Below are positions 7,861 to 15,277 of a DNA stretch of 64,000 nucleotides, piece by piece; the first letter of the stretch is position 1; every line of letters begins with the position of its first letter. The DNA comes from a virus. Under the pieces are notes generated by a model. It saw only the letters and a list, made by a program, of their open reading frames with translations, did no database searches and was not told the origin of the DNA. The stretch is from positions 124,001-188,000 of IMG/VR virus record IMGVR_UViG_3300036766_000359. The stretch is one strand, 5' to 3'. The position numbers were made by a program, and so were the translations under genes.

Positions 7861-7973
7861 GGTATACTATATACTCAGCTCAATACTATCATAATTTTGG
7901 CTCGCCCAGTCGAAAATTCGTAAATTGTTGAAGAAATCGTGTCGCCATTTCTCGTCGTCGATGACTAAGATAT

Positions 7974-8117
7974 TCACGACCACTCCCGGAGTTGGCGAGC
8001 GTCCTTGGGACGCCGTGCACGTCGGTCGCGCATCACACCGCCTTTACGCTTGGACATGAGCATACCGAGCATCAGTGTGTTGCGTGGGACAGCTCGCTTC
8101 TTTGTCTTCTTGGTCAT
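7974..8117 (-). CDS. small basic protein, copy 1
   Basis: 47 residues, strongly basic. The core RNTLMLGMLMSKRKGG and VMRDRRARR is identical in the gene at 17598, so two paralogues exist in this window. The charge and lack of hydrophobic stretches suggest nucleic-acid binding, which is inference. Confidence 0.65.
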   Translation of the reverse strand: MTKKTKKRAVPRNTLMLGMLMSKRKGGVMRDRRARRPKDARQLREWS

Positions 8118-8217
8118 GTTGGTTGTACTTCGTTGATTCACCAATCTGCGCGACTGACCAACACATTCTGGTTCCCGCCCCTCACTCGCGTGAGGGGCGG
8201 GACCGTTCGTCAGCCGA

Positions 8218-8394
8218 TCAGAAGGACGAGATCAGTCCGTCACCGAAGTGAAGGGGAGACGGCTCCTCGCCCTCGGACTCATCCGGCAGCATGTTGACGT
8301 ACGGTGCGGTGGTTTGCACGTCGTCGTCGCACGGTCCGCATCGAACGTTGAAACGATTCAGATTCTCGAATTCGCCAAGGTCAAAGTGGTTCAT
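8218..8394 (-). CDS. small acidic protein
   Basis: 58 residues beginning MNHFDLGEFENLNRF, with a C-x2-C (CGPCDDD) and a very acidic second half. The leader CGTATGGGCGGATGGAGG before the ATG is a form of the shared leader element. Function unknown. Confidence 0.6.
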   Translation of the reverse strand: MNHFDLGEFENLNRFNVRCGPCDDDVQTTAPYVNMLPDESEGEEPSPLHFGDGLISSF

Positions 8395-8400
8395 CTTGTT

Positions 8401-8421
8401 TCCTCCATCCGCCCATACGTG
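8401..8421 (-). promoter_or_regulatory. shared leader element
   Basis: CGTATGGGCGGATGGAGG ends about 7 nt before the ATG at 8394. Confidence 0.5.
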
Positions 8422-8512
8422 GTGAGATCGATAACTTCCGGCCCGCTTGAGCTTTTTAGATAAGTTATCGCAAAGCTCCGCGATCTTCTTTTGTCGTAGA
8501 TTTCTAAAAAAG

Positions 8513-8622
8513 TGCAGTACCGCAAAGTGGAGGGGGCCAGTGCCTTGCAAAGGCTTCGTAAATCCGTCGTTTTGCTGAGTACCACAAAGTGGAGGGGGCC
8601 AGTGCCCTTTCGCAAGGCACCA
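8513..8622 (+). promoter_or_regulatory. duplicated GTGGAGGGGGCCAGT leader module
   Basis: Copies at 8527-8541 and 8589-8603. Each is followed by its own hairpin (the second is GTGCC...GGCAC), and they are separated by AATCCGTCGTT as at 5832. It precedes the second NLYPFVTK paralogue. Confidence 0.6.
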
Positions 8623-8797
8623 TTGCCAGTTCGGAGATCGGTTGCGTCGACGCGTACGGGTGGTGTGAGGCGGGACGGGACGCGAGGCAATGATGCAGCG
8701 CAAAACGGTCCGCAGATCACGGCCCTCCGGCAGTACGGAGGGTGGGAGGCGAGGCGGGCAGGCCGAGTTTCTCACAACCCAACCACAGGAGCACATC

Positions 8798-9154
8798 ATG
8801 GCAAATCTCTATCCCTTCGTCACCAAGTCTCAGATCAAGGCGCGTCTCGACGAGTCCCCCGCATACCGCTGCGAAGCGATGCTGATCCTCTACGCCTTGC
8901 AGACGGCGTACGAGCAGGACACGCGCAGCACCCGCGACAAGAATCGTCAGGGCTTCATGTCCTCGCACGCCGTCAACGGATCGCGGGTGGCCTTGAAGAT
9001 CAAGTCGGGCGAGGAACTCTCCCCCGAAGACTGGGAACACGTCAGCCGCATTGCTCCGCGCTACACCCGCCAACTGGCGGTCTACTTCAGGGCGCAGATG
9101 CTCCTGGAACAACCCGAGCTGCAGGCAGTCGCCAAGCTCTTCAGCGCGGGCTGA
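8798..9154 (+). CDS. NLYPFVTK-family protein, copy 2
   Basis: 118 residues with CAGGAGCACATC before the ATG. It is closer to the copy at 13612 (LAVYFRA, ILYALQT) than to the copy at 6050. It has the full family core and ends at LFSAG without the acidic tail of copy 1. The upstream duplicated leader suggests shared control with copy 1. Confidence 0.75.
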   Translation: MANLYPFVTKSQIKARLDESPAYRCEAMLILYALQTAYEQDTRSTRDKNRQGFMSSHAVNGSRVALKIKSGEELSPEDWEHVSRIAPRYTRQLAVYFRAQMLLEQPELQAVAKLFSAG

Positions 9155-9167
9155 GCGCAGGGCACCC

Positions 9168-9193
9168 GGCCCCCGTCCGAAAGGGCGGGGGCC
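9168..9193 (+). terminator. hairpin terminator after copy 2
   Basis: GGCCCCCG pairs with CGGGGGCC, followed by TTCCCTTT. Confidence 0.7.
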
Positions 9194-9215
9194 TTCCCTT
9201 TAGGGAGGGCTCGTG

Positions 9216-9431
9216 ATGTTTGTTTGCACTGAGTGCTCGAAAAACTTAAAAAACAAAGAGCGCGTGTTTAGCGGCACCAATTGGTGCCGTGCGTGCGTGC
9301 ATGCAGAGTCCCAACGGTCAATACGTGAGGATTCCGTGCAGGGGGCTGCTATTTGGTTCCGAAGCCGCCCTGCCAGGTACATGCTTCAACCGGAGCAGTA
9401 CGAGGTTTTTGGATACAAGAAAAAAGTGTAA
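9216..9431 (+). CDS. small zinc-ribbon protein
   Basis: 71 residues. CTECSKNLK and WCRACVHAE form two C-x2-C knuckles in the first 30 residues; the rest is basic. GGGAGGGCTC precedes the ATG, and a GTG three nt upstream is also possible. Confidence 0.6.
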   Translation: MFVCTECSKNLKNKERVFSGTNWCRACVHAESQRSIREDSVQGAAIWFRSRPARYMLQPEQYEVFGYKKKV

Positions 9432-9452
9432 TCTCACAACCACCGAGGGAAA

Positions 9453-9533
9453 ATGTGTAAGAAATGCAAATGCTGTGGTGAGCAAATTAGTGCTGATGCA
9501 CTGATTTGTAGGCACTGTAAACGTGTACCGTGA
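9453..9533 (+). CDS. 26-aa zinc-knuckle peptide
   Basis: MCKKCKCCGEQISADALICR is a complete C-x2-C...C-x2-C zinc knuckle in a 26-residue frame after GAGGGAAA. It resembles the short zinc-ribbon modules found at the ends of larger proteins. Likely a real micro-gene. Confidence 0.5.
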   Translation: MCKKCKCCGEQISADALICRHCKRVP

Positions 9534-9608
9534 CGAGGCACAATGTTTGATGAGTGCCATATATTTTATCCAAGCATGGCAGATGCTTGGACAAATCGAG
9601 TTCTACAT

Positions 9609-9680
9609 AGAAGGCAGGGAGTCCCGGTTGACTTACCCCTGCCTGGGATGCTCCTAAAGGTCCAGGGCTTCTTGCCTTCT
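9609..9680 (+). ncRNA. repeated structured element, copy 2
   Basis: A 72-nt relative of 7291-7357 with the same AGAAGGCA/TGCCTTCT closing stem and CCCCTGCCTGGG core, but a longer 5' loop. Confidence 0.5.
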
Positions 9681-9769
9681 GTACAGAACTCACTGATCAA
9701 TATACGACAAGTGTATGGCAGTAAATCGGTCGGTATGTGGCGTATGTCCACGGCAAAAACCGGAGTTTT

Positions 9770-9928
9770 ATGAAGAAAATGATTCGAGACGTTTGGCTCG
9801 TGCTCACATCTCGTGTGATGGTTATTCCGTACTGCAACATCGTCAGTGTGCAGGTCACGCAGTCCTATTCCGACAGTGGGAACGAGGTTCGGTCTTACGT
9901 CGAAGTTGTCGGCACCGTTTATCATTAG
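9770..9928 (+). CDS. hypothetical beta-rich protein, 52 aa
   Basis: MKKMIRDVWLVLTSRVMVIPYCNIVSVQ opens a short beta-rich protein. An overlapping frame (9715-9975) starts with a C-x2-C motif, so the choice is uncertain. Neither has a good ribosome site. Confidence 0.4.
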   Translation: MKKMIRDVWLVLTSRVMVIPYCNIVSVQVTQSYSDSGNEVRSYVEVVGTVYH

Positions 9929-10077
9929 ACTCGGCAGTCGCTGTAGCTCACATCGCCGTGACTAATTCGCCGTGACCGTTCGTGTTCGTTCCGTTGTCGT
10001 CTGTTGTCGTCACCGGCTCGTGGTCGTCCTCGGCTCGTGGTCGTCCTCGTGGCCCGCGTTTTACGTTTACGACGATA

Positions 10078-10108
10078 TATGCCAGGGTTCATCATGAACC
10101 CTGGCATA
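10078..10108. terminator. bidirectional terminator
   Basis: TATGCCAGGGTTCA and TGAACCCTGGCATA form a 14-bp stem with a 3-nt loop between converging genes, with T-rich sequence on the plus side. Confidence 0.7.
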
Positions 10109-10141
10109 CTTTCTTGGTGAGTCAACTCACGCTCAGAGCGG

Positions 10142-10411
10142 CTAGTCGTTAATGACCGTGATAGTGGTCCCATCAGCCGAAGCGAATTTGACTGCACCAT
10201 TCTCGGAACACGAGTAGCGGAATTCTTTCGAAATTTCCCGGTCGCGACGAACGAAAAAACCGGAAACGAAAATCTCTGATTTCGTCGCCACGTTGCACGT
10301 CATTTGATGATGACCGAAGTCAGAGCGCTCAACAATCCCTTCCTTGCATGTCTCGTCCCAAGTGAAGAAGCTGTGGTCGTGAAAGATCATTGATTTCGGT
10401 TCTGTCTTCAT
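10142..10411 (-). CDS. hypothetical protein, 89 aa
   Basis: MKTEPKSMIFHDHSFF, beta-rich, with two separated Cys residues. A TGGAGGCAAG leader (shared element) precedes the ATG. No family recognised. Confidence 0.65.
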   Translation of the reverse strand: MKTEPKSMIFHDHSFFTWDETCKEGIVERSDFGHHQMTCNVATKSEIFVSGFFVRRDREISKEFRYSCSENGAVKFASADGTTITVIND

Positions 10412-10416
10412 TGTTC

Positions 10417-10440
10417 TTGCCTCCACAAATTCGTACGGCT
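10417..10440 (-). promoter_or_regulatory. shared leader element
   Basis: CCGTACGAATTTGTGGAGGC lies upstream of the ATG at 10411. Confidence 0.6.
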
Positions 10441-10476
10441 ACGACTGCGCAGTCTACAGTTCCGTTGTCGGAACTG

Positions 10477-10887
10477 TCACTTCCAGCCGTTCCTTGTGTG
10501 TTTCATTACCCTCATCCCAGAAGACCCAGCACAGTCACGTGCGTCTCTCTCTGTGTTAAAGAATAGCATGGGAGAGAACCGACTTCCGACGAAGTCTCCC
10601 ATTGCCCACGTTCCCACTCGAGGGTACGCAGTTTGTCCGGGTGGCAGGCTGATGAGCCCGCCGCAATCTTCATCTTCGTCACCCGCGACGGCGGGCATCG
10701 GGTCTGGTGCCTGCGCCTCCGGGTACGGGACGTCCTCTTCTACCTGCGGCAGCGATGGCGGAGGTGGAAGCGAGTTCAGGTTTATGAACCGGGCGGTTGA
10801 ACGCGGTGGGACGTCGGACGTCGGCCTCGCGTCAGAGAACTTCAAACACGCAGGCAATACGATCACTAGAATGAGCAACTTCATCAT
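10477..10887 (-). CDS. predicted lipoprotein, proline-rich
   Basis: 136 residues. MMKLLILVIVLPACLKF is a short signal peptide with an LPAC lipobox, so Cys13 is probably lipidated. A Pro/Glu-rich linker (residues 40-70) follows, then a Gly/Phe-rich globular part. Its start overlaps the upstream stop. Proline-rich phage lipoproteins next to membrane genes can be spanins, but length and order here do not prove that. Confidence 0.6.
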   Translation of the reverse strand: MMKLLILVIVLPACLKFSDARPTSDVPPRSTARFINLNSLPPPPSLPQVEEDVPYPEAQAPDPMPAVAGDEDEDCGGLISLPPGQTAYPRVGTWAMGDFVGSRFSPMLFFNTERDARDCAGSSGMRVMKHTRNGWK

Positions 10888-11051
10888 TCGCACGTACGGA
10901 GCAAAAGTTCGCATTTCCGCTCCGTACATCCTTCAAACAAGAAGGCAAAACCACATGATGATGTAGAAGACATGATAAAGCCGCGAGGGCGAAACCCATG
11001 CACTTCCTTGTGCATGTCCGAGAACATCGACTTCAATGATTCCAATTTCAT
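10884..11051 (-). CDS. small protein with HGFRPR motif
   Basis: 55 residues. The start MKLESLKSMFSDMHKEVHG runs into FRPRG, a motif I recognise from many short phage proteins of unknown role (F.DM.KE..GFRPR). The shared leader element precedes it, and its stop overlaps the lipoprotein start. Confidence 0.6.
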   Translation of the reverse strand: MKLESLKSMFSDMHKEVHGFRPRGFIMSSTSSCGFAFLFEGCTERKCELLLRTCE

Positions 11052-11054
11052 CTT

Positions 11055-11085
11055 GCTGCCTCCACCCACCCGTACGTGTTGCGGA
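11055..11085 (-). promoter_or_regulatory. shared leader element
   Basis: Reads ACACGTACGGGTGGGTGGAG before the ATG at 11051. Confidence 0.65.
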
Positions 11086-11132
11086 TTCAAGTTTCCGTCG
11101 CTGCTTCAGCGTTCATAAGGGAGCCAACCGAT

Positions 11133-11351
11133 TCAATACTCAAACCATGAATTGATCTTCTGGAACACGTTCTCCGCCTCGGTCTCGCGTGCCTGCTTTG
11201 CGCCGAACATCACCAAGCAGATCTGCTGCGCACGATCCATTTCGAGTCCAAAATCCCTCGGAGCCGGTTCGACCACCAACCCCTGAATGAATGCGCCGAC
11301 CTGCAATTCGAAAAGAGCTTCACAAACTTCCTCACTTGCCTTGATCTTCAT
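11133..11351 (-). CDS. hypothetical protein, 72 aa
   Basis: MKIKASEEVCEALFELQVG, acidic, helical, ending INSWFEY. It has its own shared leader (11356-11380). Function unknown. Confidence 0.65.
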   Translation of the reverse strand: MKIKASEEVCEALFELQVGAFIQGLVVEPAPRDFGLEMDRAQQICLVMFGAKQARETEAENVFQKINSWFEY

Positions 11352-11355
11352 GTGC

Positions 11356-11380
11356 TGCCTCCACCACTCGTACGCGGCGG
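11356..11380 (-). promoter_or_regulatory. shared leader element
   Basis: GCGTACGAGTGGTGGAGGCA precedes the ATG at 11351. Confidence 0.65.
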
Positions 11381-11390
11381 AGGCTCGGAC

Positions 11391-11597
11391 TTACCACTTC
11401 TTCATGTGTGTTTTCAGTTGGATAACACAAGACACGAGGATAAATGCCGCCAGAGGCACTGTCCAATTACCAGATACCCAGTTATCCGACGTCCACTTGA
11501 CGTAAGCTTCACGACCTACATAGTCTTGTGCAAGACTCTGAACCATTGCTGCGGTGACTACACCGCAGAGAAACTCGGATCTCAACATCTTCTTCAT
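11391..11597 (-). CDS. small membrane protein
   Basis: 68 residues. An N-terminal hydrophobic segment (about 8-22) and a second one (about 49-62, VPLAAFILVSCVIQL) flank a polar loop, with a Lys-rich C-terminus. It follows the 11599 gene immediately. It could be a holin-type or inner-membrane accessory protein. Not assigned. Confidence 0.6.
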   Translation of the reverse strand: MKKMLRSEFLCGVVTAAMVQSLAQDYVGREAYVKWTSDNWVSGNWTVPLAAFILVSCVIQLKTHMKKW

Positions 11598-11598
11598 T

Positions 11599-12411
11599 TC
11601 ATGACTCCATTATCTTCTGCACTTGGGCTACTTTCTGTGATTCTTCGAAGTCTTCGCGGCGCACGAACATGAGAGAGGACTTGTTTCGTTTCAAAAACTT
11701 GACTAGATCATCAAGATCATCAGGATCAATTGACATGCATTCGAGCATGGTATCCGGATTAACGTCGAGCAAGCCTGGCGTTTTAGACAAAAAATCCCGC
11801 AACTTCTCGCGAAATTTTAACGCTTCTTTGTTCGTGTTTATCCCGGAAAACTGACCCACAATCTGATCGGCGTCAAGCAACGATTTTTGCCAAGCTGCCT
11901 TCCATTCTTTGTCGAGATAGTCAAGTCGTTCTGACAACTGCTCATTGAACACACCAGAAATACCTGAGTCGTCTGGGGTTAGACTTGAACTACTAACCCC
12001 ATCAAGCATGTATGAAATACCGTATGATGAGAAAGATAAATAGAGTTGTTGCGGATGTTGCGGATGTGTATGCGTCCATCGGTAGAAAAATTTTTCTCCT
12101 CTCACTTTGAAAAATTTTTCCTCCCAACTGATTTTTCCGTCCAGAACGACGTGTAGACGATTTACTGTGGTGATCAGGTTTTGAGAATAGGGAGAGCAAA
12201 CCTTCAACACACGGGGAGGGCTGATTTTCAGTTTGGAGTTGATAAGAAAGTGCCACGACTGAAGAGTCGCCTGCCTCATTTTCTTAATATACTCTTGCTG
12301 AAGAGCTGCCTGATTGAGCTTTGTTCTGCGATTGTCGGGAGTACACGACTTCTTGAAGGCATCGCTGTCCCGAAGCTTGTCGATTGCGTCTTCGACGAGT
12401 TTATAATCCAT
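11599..12411 (-). CDS. hypothetical protein with VQKIMES tail
   Basis: 270 residues from MDYKLVEDAIDKLR. Mixed fold with an aromatic-rich middle (FYRWTHTHPQHPQQLYLSF) and a helical C-terminal half (EKLRDFLSKTPGLL, DLDDLVKFLKRN). It ends VAQVQKIMES, a clear case of the shared C-terminal tag. Its start lies 3 nt after the upstream stop. No family recognised. Confidence 0.7.
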   Translation of the reverse strand: MDYKLVEDAIDKLRDSDAFKKSCTPDNRRTKLNQAALQQEYIKKMRQATLQSWHFLINSKLKISPPRVLKVCSPYSQNLITTVNRLHVVLDGKISWEEKFFKVRGEKFFYRWTHTHPQHPQQLYLSFSSYGISYMLDGVSSSSLTPDDSGISGVFNEQLSERLDYLDKEWKAAWQKSLLDADQIVGQFSGINTNKEALKFREKLRDFLSKTPGLLDVNPDTMLECMSIDPDDLDDLVKFLKRNKSSLMFVRREDFEESQKVAQVQKIMES

Positions 12412-12413
12412 CG

Positions 12414-12752
12414 CTACCGCGCATCGTAAACCGCCGAGTACCAGCAAGTGCACTGTTCGGCGTACAGCCCAAGTTGTTCCAGGCGGGTGTTCATCCGGTC
12501 GAACGCTCCGTATTGCTCGTAATCGAGGTTGAAGTATCGCGCCTGGTCGCCACCATCGTGGACCACGATCAACACGGCTCCCTGGCCGTAGTCCTCACCA
12601 CGGTCCGACCACTCCTCGGGCGTGTAGAAAGCCTTCCCGCCACCACCCGATGGGTTGGCAAGCTCGGCTGTCATCAAGGCCACGATCGCTTCCGCCGCTT
12701 GCTGACCCTGTGCATTCAGGTTGTTCGGAATGTTGAAGTCTTGGTTGTCCAT
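12414..12752 (-). CDS. hypothetical protein, 112 aa
   Basis: MDNQDFNIPNNLNAQGQQAAE shares its opening with the truncated frame at 12981 (DFNIP..L..QG..AAEA). A Gly-rich loop lies near residue 36, then a mixed alpha/beta stretch (AVLIVVHDGGDQARYFNLDY). Function unknown. Confidence 0.65.
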   Translation of the reverse strand: MDNQDFNIPNNLNAQGQQAAEAIVALMTAELANPSGGGGKAFYTPEEWSDRGEDYGQGAVLIVVHDGGDQARYFNLDYEQYGAFDRMNTRLEQLGLYAEQCTCWYSAVYDAR

Positions 12753-12756
12753 GTTG

Positions 12757-12978
12757 TTACAAGCTCCGGGAAACTCTAGTGGGCCACAGTGCCTGGACGT
12801 TCGCTACCACTTGGTCCAATCGCGCAAGTTCGTCGGCCTCACGCTTGGCTCGGGCAGGGGTCGTGTAGTGTTGCCACGATCCCGTCGAACAGTGGCACTC
12901 CCAAACCCCGTTTGTTTGGCCCTGTGCGCACCAACGCTTGCCCTCACGGGTGGGAAGAGGTTGGACACGGTATCCCAT
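12757..12978 (-). CDS. hypothetical protein, 73 aa
   Basis: MGYRVQPLPTREGKRWC, with three Cys and three Trp in the first 45 residues followed by a basic helix (ARAKREADELARLDQVV). It starts just after the short frame at 12981. Function unknown. Confidence 0.55.
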   Translation of the reverse strand: MGYRVQPLPTREGKRWCAQGQTNGVWECHCSTGSWQHYTTPARAKREADELARLDQVVANVQALWPTRVSRSL

Positions 12979-12980
12979 GA

Positions 12981-13052
12981 TCAGGCCACCCTGGCTTCCG
13001 CCGCACTCTTGCCTTGTTCGCTCAACTCGACTGGAATGTTGAAATCGTTCAT
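12981..13052 (-). CDS. 23-aa truncated paralogue of the 12414 protein
   Basis: The N-terminal motif DFNIPVELSEQGKSAAEA matches the start of the 12414 protein, but the frame stops after 23 residues. It has the full shared leader, so it may be a remnant that keeps expression of downstream genes coupled. Confidence 0.45.
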   Translation of the reverse strand: MNDFNIPVELSEQGKSAAEARVA

Positions 13053-13058
13053 ATTCAT

Positions 13059-13080
13059 TGCCTCCGCTATCTGTACGATC
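13059..13080 (-). promoter_or_regulatory. shared leader element
   Basis: GATCGTACAGATAGCGGAGG precedes the truncated frame at 13052. Confidence 0.6.
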
Positions 13081-13115
13081 GCAGAACAGGAATTTACACC
13101 TCCGCCGGAGGTGCT

Positions 13116-13391
13116 TTAAAGTTTTACCAGGTCCCGTACTCTGTTCAAGAATATCAAAGTGTCCATGTAGCTACACTCGTTGGGCAAGTTTTCTTGAATG
13201 TGGGATCGCGCCGAGACCACCACCCCGAGTTTTTCAGAGTACGCCAAGTCGTACCCGCGTTTGGTCAACTCAGGTTCAATTTTTTCCAGGATGGTGAGGA
13301 CGGTGATGATATGCCGCCGAGCATTGGTGTACCCGCGCTGTATCAGCTCAGGTTCAATTTTTTCCAGAATATCGGTAGCATGCGCGTTCAT
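13116..13391 (-). CDS. hypothetical protein with internal duplication
   Basis: 91 residues. ILEKIEPELIQRGY near residue 10 and ILEKIEPELTKRGY near residue 37 are a tandem duplication, also visible in the DNA. GGAGAAATTG precedes the ATG. Helical; function unknown. Confidence 0.65.
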   Translation of the reverse strand: MNAHATDILEKIEPELIQRGYTNARRHIITVLTILEKIEPELTKRGYDLAYSEKLGVVVSARSHIQENLPNECSYMDTLIFLNRVRDLVKL

Positions 13392-13611
13392 CAATTTCTC
13401 CTGACATTGGCGGTTGTCCCGCCAGAGCGCCCATCGATAATACGCGTGACACTCGCTGATCTGCGCTTTGTTGGGATACCTTCAAAAGCCATACAACTGC
13501 ACGGGGGACTCAAGACGGTCCGTAGATTCTCGTGCCGACAGCGTATCTGTGGATGTGAGACGGACTGGCAGCAGGCAGGCGCAGTCCACAACCCCTCACA
13601 CGGAGCACATC

Positions 13612-13971
13612 ATGGCAGCCAATCTCTACCCGTTCGTCACCAAGTCGTCCCTCAAAATTCGCCTCAACAGCGACCCCACCTTCCGTCTCGAAGCGATGGT
13701 CATCCTGTACGCCCTCCAGACCGGTTGGGAGCAGGACACGAGTTCGACCAAAGACAAGAATCGTCAGGGATTCATGTCCTCTCACGCGGTGAACGGCTCG
13801 CGGGTGGCTCGCAAGATCTTGTGGAACGAGGAGCTTTCCCCCGAAGACGAGGCTCACGTGGCAGGCATCGCTCCCCGCTACACGCGTCAGCTCGCCGTCT
13901 ACTTCAGGGCGAAGGCCATCGCAGAGCAGCCCGAGTTGGCGGAGATCGCCACTCTTTTCAGCGCAGGCTGA
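13612..13971 (+). CDS. NLYPFVTK-family protein, copy 3
   Basis: 119 residues with CACGGAGCACATC before the ATG. It has the same core as copies 1 and 2, including KNRQGFMSSHAVNGSRVA and IAPRYTRQLAVYFRA. Unlike the others it lacks the duplicated GTGGAGGGGGCCAGT leader; only a CCGTAGATTCTCGT fragment resembles it. Ends at LFSAG. Confidence 0.75.
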   Translation: MAANLYPFVTKSSLKIRLNSDPTFRLEAMVILYALQTGWEQDTSSTKDKNRQGFMSSHAVNGSRVARKILWNEELSPEDEAHVAGIAPRYTRQLAVYFRAKAIAEQPELAEIATLFSAG

Positions 13972-13990
13972 TCTCACCTCGGACACGACG

Positions 13991-14024
13991 GAGCCCCGGA
14001 CCTCTCGAAAGAGGTCCGGGGCTC
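13991..14024. terminator. strong hairpin terminator
   Basis: GAGCCCCGGACCTC pairs with GAGGTCCGGGGCTC around TCGAAA. It sits between converging genes and can serve both strands. Confidence 0.8.
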
Positions 14025-14032
14025 ATCTATAT

Positions 14033-14254
14033 TCAAATACCGAAAATCTTTTGAAGACGATTTGTTAATTCTTCTTCAAAAGTCCCTTTAAAAGCACGTT
14101 CGGCGCAATGGTCTTCGCAATCCATGCCGAAGTGCTTAGAAGTCACTGTGATTGGCTTTAAACAATATTCACAAAAGACATCAACGTGAAGACCAGTCGA
14201 ATCTTCTCTAATAGACACACCTTTAGGGATCTTCTTTGCGGGTTTCTTTGGCAA
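14033..14254 (-). CDS. small Cys-rich protein
   Basis: 73 residues. A Lys-rich start (MPKKPAKKIPKG), then CEYCLKPI and DCEDHC, a likely zinc site, then an acidic helix. It overlaps the upstream gene by 32 nt. Confidence 0.6.
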   Translation of the reverse strand: MPKKPAKKIPKGVSIREDSTGLHVDVFCEYCLKPITVTSKHFGMDCEDHCAERAFKGTFEEELTNRLQKIFGI

Positions 14255-14489
14255 GAGACGCTCCTCGGGGTGTTAGTCGGCAATGAATGACCAACTTCCA
14301 TTCATGACGTACTGACACCGTAAACGGGTTTACTTCAGATTTGTAGACCTTCTCGTACAAGCGTTCGGCTAGACGTTGATTCTCAAGCTCGATCATACTC
14401 CATCGATTTACGAGACTCGAGAACGGTCGATACTCTATGGCATCCAATTCGCGCAATAATGCCAGTCCGTTTTTGCTTGGGTGGTACAT
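14223..14489 (-). CDS. hypothetical protein, 88 aa
   Basis: MYHPSKNGLALLRELDAIEY, helical then beta (FTVSVRHEWKLVIHCRL). Its coding start abuts the long inverted repeat at 14499. Confidence 0.55.
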   Translation of the reverse strand: MYHPSKNGLALLRELDAIEYRPFSSLVNRWSMIELENQRLAERLYEKVYKSEVNPFTVSVRHEWKLVIHCRLTPRGASLAKETRKEDP

Positions 14490-14498
14490 GTGAGTTAT

Positions 14499-14581
14499 GA
14501 AGGGTTGAGTCTATGCTCCGGGAGCAAAGATGACCGGATTGGCAGCCGAAATCACCTTACGGAGCACAGACTCAACCCTTC
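14499..14581. ncRNA. long inverted repeat / structured RNA candidate
   Basis: GAAGGGTTGAGTCTATGCTC pairs with the arm at 14561-14581 (20 of 21 positions), enclosing 41 nt. It is too long for a simple terminator and lies between two minus-strand genes. It could be a processing site, a dsRNA hairpin or the terminator for 14593. Confidence 0.5.
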
Positions 14582-14592
14582 ACATATACTTT

Positions 14593-14916
14593 CTAGATCA
14601 CTGGCATCCACTCTTCGAATCGAAGCCTCACCGGGTTCTTCTTTCCTGCAGCTTCCCTCGCGTCGGGATCGCCGTAGATGTCCGGTTCAGCAGTCAGAAC
14701 GAGACCACCCTTCATGCGGGCGCTTTTACCTTCGGGTTGCTCTGAGTCTTGCAACTCGATCGCGAACAACACCGGTTCGTCCGACACGTAGTCCGGAATC
14801 TCAACCTTTTCGAATGTTGAGGTTGCCGTTTCTTTTGGTGGCTTACCATTCCACGTTCTGTGGGTACGCACGAGCCGAAATCCATCATCCGAGCTTGTCT
14901 CAACGTAAAAATGCAT
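14593..14916 (-). CDS. hypothetical protein, 107 aa
   Basis: MHFYVETSSDDGFRLVRTHR, beta-rich and acidic, ending LRFEEWMPVI. It has a TAGTGGAGGGAG leader. No family recognised. Confidence 0.65.
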   Translation of the reverse strand: MHFYVETSSDDGFRLVRTHRTWNGKPPKETATSTFEKVEIPDYVSDEPVLFAIELQDSEQPEGKSARMKGGLVLTAEPDIYGDPDAREAAGKKNPVRLRFEEWMPVI

Positions 14917-14920
14917 CGGT

Positions 14921-14948
14921 TGCTCCCTCCACTATTGTACGCCGCGCA
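14921..14948 (-). promoter_or_regulatory. shared leader element
   Basis: GCGTACAATAGTGGAGGGAG precedes the ATG at 14916. Confidence 0.6.
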
Positions 14949-15019
14949 GCCGCTGATCTCCGCGTTCCCGCGTACATGCGCATACTGGCATATATGCGCG
15001 CGTCATATGGCAGTATTCG

Positions 15020-15277
15020 TCAGGTAGTTTGCTTCGTGAACTCGTCGGCACCAACATCGAGTGCCACTATCTCGTAACTCGACTCATCACCCACAATCCT
15101 TTGCTTAGACGCGTCTGGAAGCGTTCGTATCGCAAGCTCGAATTGATCAAGATGAACTTTACAGAGAGGGCAAAGTCGACCCGTCTTTTTCGGTCTTACG
15201 AATTTTACCACACTCTCATCACAGATCAGGGCGGTCGATAGACGATTCCGTTGTCCATGATGATGACACTTAGCCAT
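15020..15277 (-). CDS. small protein with zinc-type Cys pair
   Basis: 85 residues with CHHHG near the start and CPLCKVHLDQFE in the middle. Its start overlaps the upstream gene by 8 nt. Function unknown. Confidence 0.6.
   Translation of the reverse strand: MAKCHHHGQRNRLSTALICDESVVKFVRPKKTGRLCPLCKVHLDQFELAIRTLPDASKQRIVGDESSYEIVALDVGADEFTKQTT

Noticed and set aside
9715-9975. 86-codon frame starting with a CGVCPRQK motif
   Set aside because: The later part is arginine/serine-rich with no domain pattern; the overlapping beta-rich frame at 9770 looks more protein-like. Kept as an alternative only.
9925-10200. Arg/Thr/Ser-rich minus-strand frame
   Set aside because: It runs through a bidirectional terminator and a CGGCTCGTGGTCGTCCT tandem repeat, so the composition comes from the repeat.
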